Of a DNA stretch of 64,000 nt, positions 1 to 7,817 are shown in pieces. The stretch is from NCBI GenBank assembly GCA_020638655.1, contig JACKIC010000009.1, positions 62,001 through 126,000 of the forward strand. Reading direction: 5' to 3'. This DNA comes from Planctomycetota bacterium. Its GTDB lineage: Bacteria > Planctomycetota > UBA1135 > UBA2386. Positions within the stretch are counted from its first letter, which is position 1. Every line of letters starts with the position of its first letter. A program made the position numbers and the translations under genes. The notes beneath the pieces are model-generated. The model saw only the letters and a list, made by a program, of their open reading frames with translations, made no database searches and was not told the origin of the DNA.

Positions 1-132
1 ATGAGCGTGCGGCTGCCGCGCTGGATCAACCGCCTGTTCACCGCGCTGATGTCGAGCGAACGGCTGCCGCTGCGGCGATTCGACCTGCCCGCCGGCCACT
101 CGGCGTTCGCGCTGGCGCGGCGTCCGGACTGA
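1..132 (+). CDS. C-terminal fragment of an unidentified protein
   Basis: The frame is open from base 1 to a TGA at 130-132 and gives the last 43 residues of a protein whose beginning lies outside the window. There is an ATG at base 1, but the frame is open at the edge, so it need not be the start. The fragment is basic and ends in a GHSAFALARRP-like stretch. That ending vaguely resembles the tail of some SAM-dependent methyltransferases, but this is too little for an assignment. It converges on the gene ending at 200. Confidence 0.4.
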   Translation: MSVRLPRWINRLFTALMSSERLPLRRFDLPAGHSAFALARRPD

Positions 133-189
133 ACGTCCGGACTGATCGCCCGGACGGAACGGCTGGAAGGATCGGCCGGACGGAACGGC
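121..189. repeat. two short direct-repeat pairs between convergent genes
   Basis: CGTCCGGACTGA occurs at 121-132 and again at 134-145, so the stop codon region of the first gene is duplicated. CCGGACGGAACGGC occurs at 150-163 and at 176-189. These are simple short repeats in a small intergenic space, and I see no mobile-element ends. Confidence 0.6.
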
Positions 190-199
190 CGCGATCCGA

Positions 200-2536
200 T
201 CACTTCGGCGAGGGCGGCTCCGGCGTCTCCTGGGTGCCGACGACGGCCTGGTAGTCGTAGCGCTGCTCGAGCGCCTTCTTCGTGAACGCCTGCTGGTAGG
301 CCGTGAACGCCTGCTGGTCGGCGAAGCTGAAGCCGAAGGTGGTGCGCAGGTTCTCGAACTCGCGGCGCGTCACGTCGGCGGCCGTCAGCGGCGCCACCTC
401 GAGGCACGAGGCGACCACCCAGCGGCGGTTGGTGCGGTCCTGCTCGACGTCGGTCGCTTCACCGGCCTTCAGGTCGCTGTGGTTCTGCCACAGGTAGACG
501 ACCGTCGGATCGTAGGCCTTGTCGAAGCGCGGCCGGCGCGACAGCTCGCGCGGGAACGGGCCGTACTGATCGACCTTGAAGCCGGCTTCGGTCGCAGCCT
601 CGGCCATCACCTCGCCGTAGTACTTCTTGGCCTCGGTCGCGATGTCGGCCTCGATCTTCTTGGCGACTTCCTCGCCGATCGCCTTGGTCTTGTTCTCCTT
701 GTCGGCGAGCTCGGCCTGCAGGCGGTCGAGCTTGCCCTGCCAGGCCTTCTGCGCCTGGGTGCCGTCCTTGGTCTTGGCCAGCGTGGTCTTGGCCTCCTCG
801 ATGTCGGCGTCGAGCTTGGTCTGCCACTCGGCGACGCGCTTCTCGATCTCGGCGGCGCTGCCGCCTTCGATCTCGGTGACCTTCTCGGGCATCTTCGCCT
901 TGGCGAGGCGCAGCAGCGCCTCCTCGAGCACCTTCTTCTTGGCCTCGCCCTGCTCCTTGGCCTTCTCGGTGTAGTAGGCGCCCTCGAGCAGCGGCTTGAG
1001 CTGATCCCACGGCTTGAGCGGCTGCACTTCGATGTCGCTGGCCTGGTAGAGGATCACGGCCTTGCTGGTGCGGCCGGGCATGTTGGTGAGCGCACCGACG
1101 TCGCGCAGATACTGCGCCTGCGGCATCGGCCACTCGCCGAGGCCGAGGTCGTCCTTGTCGAGGTCCTTGAGCGCCTCGCCGTTGCGCTTGTCGGTGAACT
1201 CGCGCAGCACGAAGCCGGCCTTGGGGTTGCCGTCGGCGTCCTTGGTCAGCTCGGTGAACGCGGCCTTGAAGTCGAAGGCGGCGCGCACGCGCTTGGTCTC
1301 CTCCTCGGCGTTCTTGCGCGCGGTCTCCCGCGAGGTCAGGGCCTCCTCGGCGAGGCGCAAGTCGTTCTTGGCGGTCTCGTCCTCGGGGTTCTCTTCGGCC
1401 TTCTGCTTGGCGGCGTTGACGGCGTTCTGGGCTTGGTAGAACTCGTCGCTGCACTTGCGCAGCTCCTCGTTCGCGGCCTTCATCGCGTCGTTCATGCGCT
1501 CGCGCAGCTTGCCGAGCAGGTGGTTCATGACCTGTTCGGCCTGCAGCAGCTTGGTCAGCTCGGCCTTGACCGCCTCGTCCTCGAATGGCTTGAACTCGCC
1601 CGCCGTCTCGGTCTTGAAGCGCGTCGCCTTCTCCTGCTCGTAGGTCTTCTTCAGCGTCTCGTCGCCGATCGCGAAGTCCTTGAGCGCCTCCTCCTGCCAC
1701 TGCGACGCGTCGAACGCGTCGAGCATCGCCGCGCCGATGCGCAGCGCCACCTTGTTGGTGTCGAAGACCTGCAGCATGGTCTTCTCCTGCTGCGTCTTGC
1801 CGTCGAGCCACTTGCGCAGGTCCTCGTCGGTGAGGCCGCCGGCGGCCTTGAGCTCTTCCTCGAGCGCCTTCTCGTCGAAGGTCGCCGCGCGCAAGGTGAT
1901 CTTCTCCTTGTCCTCGATGACCTTGGCGAGCACGTGCGCGTCCGACGAGTCGAGCCCGAGCGTCTGCAGCCGGACCAGGTTGCCGATGCGCATCGCCTCG
2001 CGCATCAGGGTGCGGTACTCCGCCAGCGACGCCATGCCGCGCTGCGCCGCGAACTGCGAGGCGCTCATCCCCGAGTCGCCCTGCGCGCGCATCGCGTCGA
2101 TCGCGCGGTCGACCTCGACCATCGACACCTCGAGGCCCTGCTCGACGGCGACCCGGCGCAGGATCGCCAGCGAGTCGGACAGCTCGGTCTGGCCGCCGTC
2201 ACCGGTGCCCAGCTGCGGCAGCACGGCGCCGAACGCGAAACCGTTGCGGGCCAGCATCTCGCCGAACTGGAAGTCCTCGGTGTGCATCGACACCCGCTTG
2301 CCGCCGACGGACAGCGTCGGCAGGCTCTGGGCGCGACCGAACAGCGAGTCGAAGGCGTGCATCATCGGCCCGGTGACCGAGAAGGTCAGCAGCGTGAACA
2401 GGCCCGCCGTGTAGAGCAGCTTCTTCTGGTGGCGGCGGAACCAGGCGTAGACGCCCGAGTCGATGTGAGTGTCGGCCGGCGAAGAGCCCTGAGCGGGCGC
2501 GCCGGGAACGGGCTTTTGATCGGAATGCGTCGACAT
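200..2536 (-). CDS. membrane-anchored PpiD/SurA-like periplasmic folding factor
   Basis: The 778-residue protein has a short cytoplasmic tail, one membrane segment at about residues 40-58 preceded by RRHQKK, and a large exported part. After the membrane segment comes a region resembling the SurA/PpiD N-terminal chaperone domain (about 95-230). A long, highly charged K/E/A-rich coiled coil fills roughly 290-640. I do not see a convincing parvulin active site, so folding assistance without catalysis is the safer inference. The start is the ATG of MSTHSDQ. An upstream extension is open but rich in Arg and Cys and unlike a leader. There is no Shine-Dalgarno; a TATCCT box lies 16 nt before the ATG. 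The orientation matches the housekeeping block upstream. Confidence 0.6.
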   Translation of the reverse strand: MSTHSDQKPVPGAPAQGSSPADTHIDSGVYAWFRRHQKKLLYTAGLFTLLTFSVTGPMMHAFDSLFGRAQSLPTLSVGGKRVSMHTEDFQFGEMLARNGFAFGAVLPQLGTGDGGQTELSDSLAILRRVAVEQGLEVSMVEVDRAIDAMRAQGDSGMSASQFAAQRGMASLAEYRTLMREAMRIGNLVRLQTLGLDSSDAHVLAKVIEDKEKITLRAATFDEKALEEELKAAGGLTDEDLRKWLDGKTQQEKTMLQVFDTNKVALRIGAAMLDAFDASQWQEEALKDFAIGDETLKKTYEQEKATRFKTETAGEFKPFEDEAVKAELTKLLQAEQVMNHLLGKLRERMNDAMKAANEELRKCSDEFYQAQNAVNAAKQKAEENPEDETAKNDLRLAEEALTSRETARKNAEEETKRVRAAFDFKAAFTELTKDADGNPKAGFVLREFTDKRNGEALKDLDKDDLGLGEWPMPQAQYLRDVGALTNMPGRTSKAVILYQASDIEVQPLKPWDQLKPLLEGAYYTEKAKEQGEAKKKVLEEALLRLAKAKMPEKVTEIEGGSAAEIEKRVAEWQTKLDADIEEAKTTLAKTKDGTQAQKAWQGKLDRLQAELADKENKTKAIGEEVAKKIEADIATEAKKYYGEVMAEAATEAGFKVDQYGPFPRELSRRPRFDKAYDPTVVYLWQNHSDLKAGEATDVEQDRTNRRWVVASCLEVAPLTAADVTRREFENLRTTFGFSFADQQAFTAYQQAFTKKALEQRYDYQAVVGTQETPEPPSPK

Positions 2537-2768
2537 GAGAGTCAGAGGCGGAAGGATACTGGCGAATTGGCGGCAGCCGCAGTGCGACCTCGCGCAATCC
2601 GCGTCGCGACCGGCAGACGCCCGGCGCGCCGGCCGCAACCGCCGATGTCATCGGGGTCGGGACGGACGCTCGTGGCACCCGACGGCCGGGAACGGCGTCG
2701 GCAGGAACGTGGACTGGGGACCGGATCGGGAAAGAACAGGGGACGGCCCGGGCGAAGAGCAGGGCGCC

Positions 2769-3029
2769 TCACGCGCCGGCCGGGGCCAGCACGACGGCCT
2801 CGGCCGACAACAGGATCGGGATGCCGTCGCGGATCGGGTAGAGCACCGCACCATCCGCGGGCACCAGCCCGGCGCTGACCGGTTCGGTGACGACCACGCC
2901 ACCGCGGGTCCGGGCCGTGCCGGCGGCGATCGCCGCGGCCACCGCCGACAGCTCCGCGGCCGTGGCCTGCCGCAGCGGCTGACGGGTCGCGGGGCAGACG
3001 AGCATGGCGAGGAACTCGGGGGCGATCAT
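2769..3029 (-). CDS. Trm112/YcaR-like small protein
   Basis: This is an 86-residue protein with the family layout: an N-terminal LxMLVCPATRQPL segment, a variable middle, and a C-terminal LYPIRDGIPILL segment typical of the UPF0434/Trm112 fold. Eukaryotic Trm112 activates methyltransferases; bacterial members have no firmly known role. Only one cysteine remains of the zinc-ribbon type, which is usual in bacteria. It sits just downstream of the tRNA-Lys gene on the same strand and could be cotranscribed with it. Confidence 0.75.
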   Translation of the reverse strand: MIAPEFLAMLVCPATRQPLRQATAAELSAVAAAIAAGTARTRGGVVVTEPVSAGLVPADGAVLYPIRDGIPILLSAEAVVLAPAGA

Positions 3030-3072
3030 GCGTTTGGCGTCGGTGAGCGGGTGATGGCGGCGCGGACCAGAC

Positions 3073-3148
3073 TGGTGAGGGCGGCAGGGCTCGAACCTGC
3101 GACCACCGGCTTAAAAGGCCGCTGCTCTACCGACTGAGCTACGCCCCC
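3073..3148 (-). tRNA. tRNA-Lys (anticodon TTT)
   Basis: Read on the - strand, a full cloverleaf is visible. The acceptor GGGGGCG pairs with CGCCCTC (one G-T). The D arm is GCTC/GAGC. The anticodon loop is CTTTTAA with anticodon TTT. The T arm is GCAGG/CCTGC with loop TTCGAGC. The discriminator A is followed by an encoded CCA (3073-3075). The outermost anticodon-stem pair is a G-G mismatch. Anticodon TTT reads AAA/AAG lysine codons. Confidence 0.95.
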
Positions 3149-3250
3149 GTGCGTCCGCGAGGGGCAGAGATGAAACCGCTCCGGGCCGCCGGGCGCAAGT
3201 ACCGCAGCGGCCGCAAATCGGCGCAGGGAGGAGTTCCGGACGGGTTTCCG

Positions 3251-3276
3251 CGGGGATCGACCCCGGCGGGCGCCCG
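3251..3276 (-). terminator. GC hairpins after frr
   Basis: Just past the frr stop, the - strand reads a GGCGGGCGCCCGCC palindrome followed by a CGGGG/CCCCG hairpin. No T tract follows, so this is either a weak or factor-dependent end of the rpsB-tsf-pyrH-frr transcript, or a processing barrier. Confidence 0.35.
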
Positions 3277-3278
3277 CC

Positions 3279-3848
3279 TCACTCCTCCATGATCTCCTTG
3301 GTCTTCGCCTTGAGGATCTCGTCCATCTTGTGCTCGACGGCCTTGAGCTCCTTGTCGATCGCGTCGTGGGCCTTCTTGCCCTGGTCCTCGGTCAGCGCGC
3401 CGTCCTTCTTGGCCTGGTCGACGTGCTTGAGGGTGTCGCGGCGCTCGTTGCGCAGGGCCACCCGGTTCTGCTCGACGATGTCCTTGACCTTGGCGGCGAG
3501 CTTGCCGCGCTGCTCGCCCGACAGCGGCGGCATCGAGAGGCGCAGCACCTTGCCGTCGCTCTGCGGGTTCAGGCCGAGGTCGGACTTCAAGATCGCCCGC
3601 TCGATCTCCTTCATCACCGGCGGCGAGCCGTCGAACGGCTTGATCATCAGCTGGCGCGGCTCGGGCACCGAGATGTGCGCCACCTGCGCCAGCGGCGTCG
3701 GCGAGCCGTAGTAGTCGACGCGGATCGTGTCGACCAGGGTCGGTGAGGCGCGACCGGTGCGGATCGTACCGAGCTGCTCCCGGAGGTGCTGCACGGTCTT
3801 GTCGGTCTTGTTCTTGAGTTCCTGCAGGAAGGGCGCGATCGGGTCCAT
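3279..3848 (-). CDS. frr: ribosome recycling factor
   Basis: This 189-residue protein matches RRF in length and sequence. After translation termination RRF, with EF-G, splits the 70S ribosome. The signature IRTGRASPTLVDTI, the DYYGSPTPL segment and the C-terminal coiled-coil arm are all present. I chose the ATG giving MDPIAPFLQEL because it matches the usual family start. An in-frame GTG 12 nt upstream (3860) is possible but lies within the TAGAGT box that stands 10 nt before the ATG. No Shine-Dalgarno is seen. It is the last of four translation/nucleotide genes in the common bacterial order rpsB-tsf-pyrH-frr. Confidence 0.95.
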   Translation of the reverse strand: MDPIAPFLQELKNKTDKTVQHLREQLGTIRTGRASPTLVDTIRVDYYGSPTPLAQVAHISVPEPRQLMIKPFDGSPPVMKEIERAILKSDLGLNPQSDGKVLRLSMPPLSGEQRGKLAAKVKDIVEQNRVALRNERRDTLKHVDQAKKDGALTEDQGKKAHDAIDKELKAVEHKMDEILKAKTKEIMEE

Positions 3849-3858
3849 CGTGCGAGGC

Positions 3859-3864
3859 ACTCTA
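3859..3864 (-). promoter_or_regulatory. TAGAGT -10-like box before frr
   Basis: The - strand reads TAGAGT, then 10 nt, then the frr ATG. With normal -10 to start-site spacing the message would begin only a few bases before the ATG. This fits a group of similar sites in the window. Expression from the upstream operon is also likely. Confidence 0.4.
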
Positions 3865-3929
3865 TCGCGGCGGCCGGGGCGGCGCGACCGTCGTCTGCCG
3901 CCGGCGGCGCGAGATCAGATCACCCCAGA

Positions 3930-4649
3930 TCAGATCACCCACGTGCCGATCGGCTCGCCGCGCACCGCGCGCTCCATGTTCCCCTCGACGAACATGTCGA
4001 AGACCATGATCGGCATGCGGTTCTCCATGCACAGCGTGAACGCCGTGCGATCCATCACCTTGAGGTCGCGGTCGAGCGCTTCCTGGAAGGTCAGCTGCGC
4101 GAACTTCTCGGCCTTGGGGTCCTTCTTCGGATCGGCGGTGTAGACGCCGTCGACCTTGGTCGCCTTGAAGATCGCGTCGACGCCGAGCTCGGTGGCGCGC
4201 AGGGCCGCAGCCGTATCGGTGGTGAAGTACGGGTTGCCGGTGCCGCCCGCCAGGATCACGACCCGGCCGCGCTCGAGGTGCCCCATCGCGCGGCGGCGGA
4301 TGTAGGGCTCCATCAGCGTCTTCATCTCGACCGCGCAGGCGGCGCGCGTCGGCACGCCGGCGCGCTCGAGGCCGTCCTGCAGCGCCAACGCGTTGATCGC
4401 GGTCGCCAGCATGCCCATCTGGTCGGCCATGGCGCGGTTGGTGCCGAGCTTGGCGAACTCGGCACCGCGCAGCAGATTGCCGCCGCCGACGACCACCGCG
4501 ACCTCGACGCCGAGGCCGTGCACGCGGGCGATCTGCGCCGCGACCCTGGCGATCACGGCCGGCGCCACGCCGGCGCCGTCCTCACCGAGGCTCTCGCCGC
4601 TGATCTTGAGCAGGATGCGGCGGATCTGCTTGGGGGCGGAGCCGGTCAT
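3930..4649 (-). CDS. pyrH: UMP kinase
   Basis: This is a 239-residue amino-acid-kinase-fold enzyme that phosphorylates UMP to UDP in pyrimidine synthesis. Visible features are ILLKISGESL near the N-terminus (phosphate-binding lysine), VVVGGGNLLRG, the DQMGMLATAINALAL helix, the GTGNPYFTTDTAA nucleotide loop and the KATKVDGVYTADP stretch. The length is normal for the hexameric bacterial family. It starts 13 nt after the tsf stop and has no clear Shine-Dalgarno, so it probably depends on translation of tsf. Confidence 0.95.
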   Translation of the reverse strand: MTGSAPKQIRRILLKISGESLGEDGAGVAPAVIARVAAQIARVHGLGVEVAVVVGGGNLLRGAEFAKLGTNRAMADQMGMLATAINALALQDGLERAGVPTRAACAVEMKTLMEPYIRRRAMGHLERGRVVILAGGTGNPYFTTDTAAALRATELGVDAIFKATKVDGVYTADPKKDPKAEKFAQLTFQEALDRDLKVMDRTAFTLCMENRMPIMVFDMFVEGNMERAVRGEPIGTWVI

Positions 4650-4662
4650 GGCAGTTCGCCGA

Positions 4663-5265
4663 TCAGGCGCCCAGTTCCAGGCGCACGAAGCGGCGCACCA
4701 TGATGTTCTCGCCGATCTTGCCGACCAGCTCCGTGCGGGCCTGCTCGACGCTCTTGCTGTCGTCGGGCACGTACGGCTTCTCCATCAGGCACTTCTCGGC
4801 GAACCACTTGTCCATGCGCCCCTCGACCGCCTTCTCGACGACGTTCTCGGGCTTGCCCTTCATGTTCTCCTGCGCCATCTCGGTGACGATGCGGCGCTCG
4901 TTGGCGACCGCTTCGGCGCTGACGCTCTCGCGGTTGAGCCAGTCGGGGGCGTAGGCGCACGCGGTCAGGGCGACGCCGTGGCAGAACGCCTTGAAGTCGG
5001 TGTTCATCGCCACGAAGTCGGTCTCACAGACGACCTCGACCAGCACCGCGATCTTGCCGTTGTGGTGCGTGTAGGAGTAGATCAGGCCCTCCTTGACGTC
5101 GCGGCCCGCGGCCTTGTCGGCGACCTGCTTGCCGCGCTTGCGCAGCACTTCCTTGGCCTTGTCCATGTCGCCGCCGGTCTCGATCAGCGCGCTCTTGCAG
5201 TCCATCATCGGGGCGCCCGTCATCTCGCGGAGCTGGCGCACCATCTGGGCAGTGATATCGGTCAT
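4663..5265 (-). CDS. tsf: elongation factor Ts
   Basis: At 200 residues this is one of the shorter EF-Ts forms. EF-Ts exchanges GDP for GTP on EF-Tu. The N-terminal UBA-like segment has VRQLREMTGAPMMDCKSAL, followed by DMDKAKEVLRKRG and the core sequences NGKIAVLVEVVCETDFVA. The ATG at 5265 follows GAGGAA at good spacing, which settles the start; an in-frame ATG 48 nt upstream lacks that signal. It lies between rpsB and pyrH. Confidence 0.95.
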   Translation of the reverse strand: MTDITAQMVRQLREMTGAPMMDCKSALIETGGDMDKAKEVLRKRGKQVADKAAGRDVKEGLIYSYTHHNGKIAVLVEVVCETDFVAMNTDFKAFCHGVALTACAYAPDWLNRESVSAEAVANERRIVTEMAQENMKGKPENVVEKAVEGRMDKWFAEKCLMEKPYVPDDSKSVEQARTELVGKIGENIMVRRFVRLELGA

Positions 5266-5402
5266 TGGATTCCTCGCACTCTCTAACAGCAGTTCGTTCT
5301 GGCAGCAGTTCATGCAGAACCGGGCGTCACGCGGGGCGGCGCAGGCGCTGCCGGGCAGCGCTCGCCGCAGGTCACGCTGCGGATCCGCGGTCGGGTAACG
5401 AA

Positions 5403-5423
5403 CGCGGCGCCAGGGGCGCCGCG
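5403..5423 (-). terminator. hairpin between rpsB and tsf
   Basis: CGCGGCGCC at 5403-5411 is the perfect reverse complement of GGCGCCGCG at 5415-5423, with a 3-nt loop. Read on the - strand, the stem is followed by TTCGTT. It lies in the 177-bp gap after the rpsB stop. Partial termination here would set rpsB above tsf. Confidence 0.5.
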
Positions 5424-5442
5424 TCGCAATACGAAAGGTCGA

Positions 5443-6432
5443 TCAGGTCGACTGGGTCGGACCGGCGTCGCCGGCGCTCTCGGTCGGCGCGACCGGAGTG
5501 ATGACCGGCGCGACCGACGGCGTCGGCTCGGCCTCGCTGCGGTCGGTGCCGATCGACACCGAGTCGGCGTGACCGCCGCCGGTGAAGCGACCGCCACCCG
5601 GGCTGCCGCGGCGACCGCCACCGGGGCCACCGCGACGGCCGTCGCGGCCACCGCGCTGGTCGCGCTCGTTGCTGCGCCGGCCCTGGGCCTGGCGGCAACG
5701 CACGTCTTCGCTGGCGGTGCGCTGGGCGTCGCGCAGGGTCGACTCGTCGCACTGCTGACGGCCCTCGAGGATCGCGTCGGCGAGGCGGCTGAGGATCAGC
5801 TGCACCGAGCTCATCGCGTCGTCGTTGGCCGGGATCACGATGTCGGCGAGCGACGGATCGCAGTCGGTGTCGAGCACGCAGACCACGGGCACGTTCATGC
5901 GCTTGGCTTCGCGCATGGCGTTCTCCTCGCGGCGCGGGTCGATCACCACCAGCGCGCCCGGCAGGCCATGCAGGTCGCGCACGCCCTCGAGGTTGCGGCG
6001 GATGCGCTTCATCTCGCGGCGCATCGTCGACTGGTCCTTCTTCTTCCAGCGCTCGATGCCGCCGGAGGTCTCGAGCTGCTCGAGCTCGATCAGGCGACCC
6101 AGACGCTCACGCACGGTCGAGAAGTTGGTCAGCGTGCCGCCGATCCAACGCTCGGTCACGGGCGGCATGCTGCAGCGCCGCGCTTCCGACTCGACCACCT
6201 GGCGGATCTGCTTCTTGGTGCCGAGGAACATGATCTGTGCCCCGGTCGCCGCGAGATGCCGCAGGAAGTGCGTCGCCCGGTAGAGGCCGCGGATGGTCTC
6301 CTCCAGGTTGATCACGTGGATCTTGTGCCGCTTGCCGTGGATGTACGGCTTCATCTTCGGGTTCCAACGGCTGGACTGGTGGCCGTAGTGGACGCCGGCG
6401 TCGATCAATTCCTGGGCGGTTACGAGCGGCAC
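5443..6432 (-). CDS. rpsB: 30S ribosomal protein S2 with a Gly/Arg-rich tail
   Basis: The S2 core spans about residues 1-235 of 329. It opens with TAQELIDAGVHYGHQSSRWNPKMKPYI, carries FLGTKKQ and the WIGGTLTNF segment, and ends near LADIVIPANDDAMSS. I start at the GTG at 6432, where AAGGAG stands 10 nt upstream; the open frame further upstream has no ribosome site and does not look like S2. Typical bacterial S2 ends at about 230-260 residues. Here a further 85 or so follow: an RRSNERDQRGGRDGRRGG-type Arg/Gly block with GGG repeats, then an acidic, Pro/Thr-rich end. It is the first gene of the translation operon. Confidence 0.95.
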   Translation of the reverse strand: MPLVTAQELIDAGVHYGHQSSRWNPKMKPYIHGKRHKIHVINLEETIRGLYRATHFLRHLAATGAQIMFLGTKKQIRQVVESEARRCSMPPVTERWIGGTLTNFSTVRERLGRLIELEQLETSGGIERWKKKDQSTMRREMKRIRRNLEGVRDLHGLPGALVVIDPRREENAMREAKRMNVPVVCVLDTDCDPSLADIVIPANDDAMSSVQLILSRLADAILEGRQQCDESTLRDAQRTASEDVRCRQAQGRRSNERDQRGGRDGRRGGPGGGRRGSPGGGRFTGGGHADSVSIGTDRSEAEPTPSVAPVITPVAPTESAGDAGPTQST

Positions 6433-6539
6433 GTGCGATGGGCTCCTTGCCTGCGAATGGGTTGCGTGCGGTTCAAAAAGGCTGTGAAACGCTGACACCG
6501 CGGGCCGAGCCGGCACGGGCGCCATGTAGGGGGCGGAGG

Positions 6540-6567
6540 ATTGTAGAGACGACCCGCCGTGGATCAA
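6540..6567 (-). promoter_or_regulatory. probable sigma-70 promoter of the rpsB operon
   Basis: On the - strand TTGATC (6567-6562) is followed after 16 bp by TACAAT (6545-6540). The -10 box matches the consensus at five of six positions and the -35 at four. Transcription would start near 6533, leaving a leader of about 100 nt before the rpsB GTG. Nothing else is seen in the 6433-6737 interval that separates this operon from the divergent cyclase gene. Confidence 0.55.
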
Positions 6568-6737
6568 GACGGATCTGCGCACAGAAAGCACGCCGCCGCC
6601 GCGGATGAGAACCCCCCGGTTGCAACGGCGATTCGACGCGCTAGAAGGTTTCCCCCCGCAATCGCACCGGGCCCGCCAGGCCCTCGCCCGAGTCTCGCAA
6701 CTCGATCCCTGGCCAGCCCTTCCGCACGAACGCATCC

Positions 6738-7811
6738 GTGCACATCGATCGAGTCCGGAGAGTCAAAGAGGTGATCAACCCCCTTCCTGTCGCCCCCCCT
6801 CGGAGCGAGAATCCCCGGATGGCCGGCGGTCTCAACCGACAAGACGAATCGGCAAGTGACCGCACCAGCCGCGCGGTTCTCGTCATGAACCACGGCCGCG
6901 ACCAGCTCGCGGAGCTGTGCGCAGCCATGGCCAACGGCGGCTACGAGGTCCACGTCGGCGACTCGCTCGCGCAGAGCCACCGCATCCTGGCCAAGTTGCG
7001 ACCGGACGTGGTCGTGCTCAACCCGCTCGTGCTGTGCGCCGGCGGAGTCGAGCTCGAATTGCTCGAGGGCCTGCAGCGCGAAGACGACCCGGTGCCCGTG
7101 ATCCTGCTCGTCGAAGACCTCGCCGCGCTGGCCGACGCCAAGCAGATGCGCATCCCGTTCCGCGACTTCGTGCTCAAGCCGTATTCGCCGGCCGAGTGCG
7201 TGCACCGCGTCGAGTTGGCGCTGCTGACCCGCACCAAGATCCGCGGCCTGCACGTGCGCGCGCGCCAGCTCGAGAGCCAGGTCAGCGTCGACTTCAAGAC
7301 CGGCCTGATCTCCGAGCTCTACTTCAAGCGCATCCTGGGCCTGGAGTGGAAGCGCGCCCAGCGCCACCAGAACCCCCTGTCGCTGCTGCTCGTCGACGTC
7401 GACAACTTCAAGGGCGTCAACGACACCACCGAATACGCGTTCGGCGACCACGTGCTGTCCAGCGTCGCCGAGGCGCTCAAGGCCAACATCCGCGAGACCG
7501 ACTTCGCGGCGCGCTGCGGCGGCGACGAGTTCTGCGTGCTGCTGCCGCACACCAGCCCCGCCGAAGCCGTGCAGACCGCGCTGCGCATCCGCCAGCGCAT
7601 CAGCGGCATGGTCGTGCGGAGCAACGGCTACGAACGCCAGGTGACGGTGTCGATCGGCGTCGACAGCTACGACGGCCGCACGCCGGGCACCGTCGACGGC
7701 CTGCGGCGCAACGCCAACCGCGCGCTGCACGAGTCCAAGCGCCGCGGCAAGAACCAGGTCTGGCTCTACACCGGCAAGGAGAGCGAGCTGCAGAGCTCGC
7801 CGCAGAACTGA
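6738..7811 (+). CDS. diguanylate cyclase with a degenerate receiver domain
   Basis: The C-terminal half (about 185-345) is a GGDEF domain that makes cyclic di-GMP. It has an intact GGDEF motif at 261-265 and an inhibitory-site RETD five residues before it. The N-terminal half (about 45-165) has the receiver fold, but key residues are gone: the acidic pocket after the first strand reads MNHG, and the phosphoacceptor position in VVVLNPL is Asn95, not Asp. The conserved Lys survives in LKPY. It probably cannot be phosphorylated in the usual way, so control may be constitutive or by partner binding. The start is uncertain: ATG 6738 and ATG 6819 are both possible, and neither has a strong ribosome site. 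It is convergent with the sensor kinase, 6 bp away. Confidence 0.85.
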   Translation: MHIDRVRRVKEVINPLPVAPPRSENPRMAGGLNRQDESASDRTSRAVLVMNHGRDQLAELCAAMANGGYEVHVGDSLAQSHRILAKLRPDVVVLNPLVLCAGGVELELLEGLQREDDPVPVILLVEDLAALADAKQMRIPFRDFVLKPYSPAECVHRVELALLTRTKIRGLHVRARQLESQVSVDFKTGLISELYFKRILGLEWKRAQRHQNPLSLLLVDVDNFKGVNDTTEYAFGDHVLSSVAEALKANIRETDFAARCGGDEFCVLLPHTSPAEAVQTALRIRQRISGMVVRSNGYERQVTVSIGVDSYDGRTPGTVDGLRRNANRALHESKRRGKNQVWLYTGKESELQSSPQN

Positions 7812-7817
7812 GCTGGC

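Noticed and set aside
479..2878. Long open frame antisense to the PpiD/SurA-like gene
   Set aside because: Its translation is Leu/Arg/Val-rich with no domain, and it mirrors the codon pattern of the real gene on the other strand.
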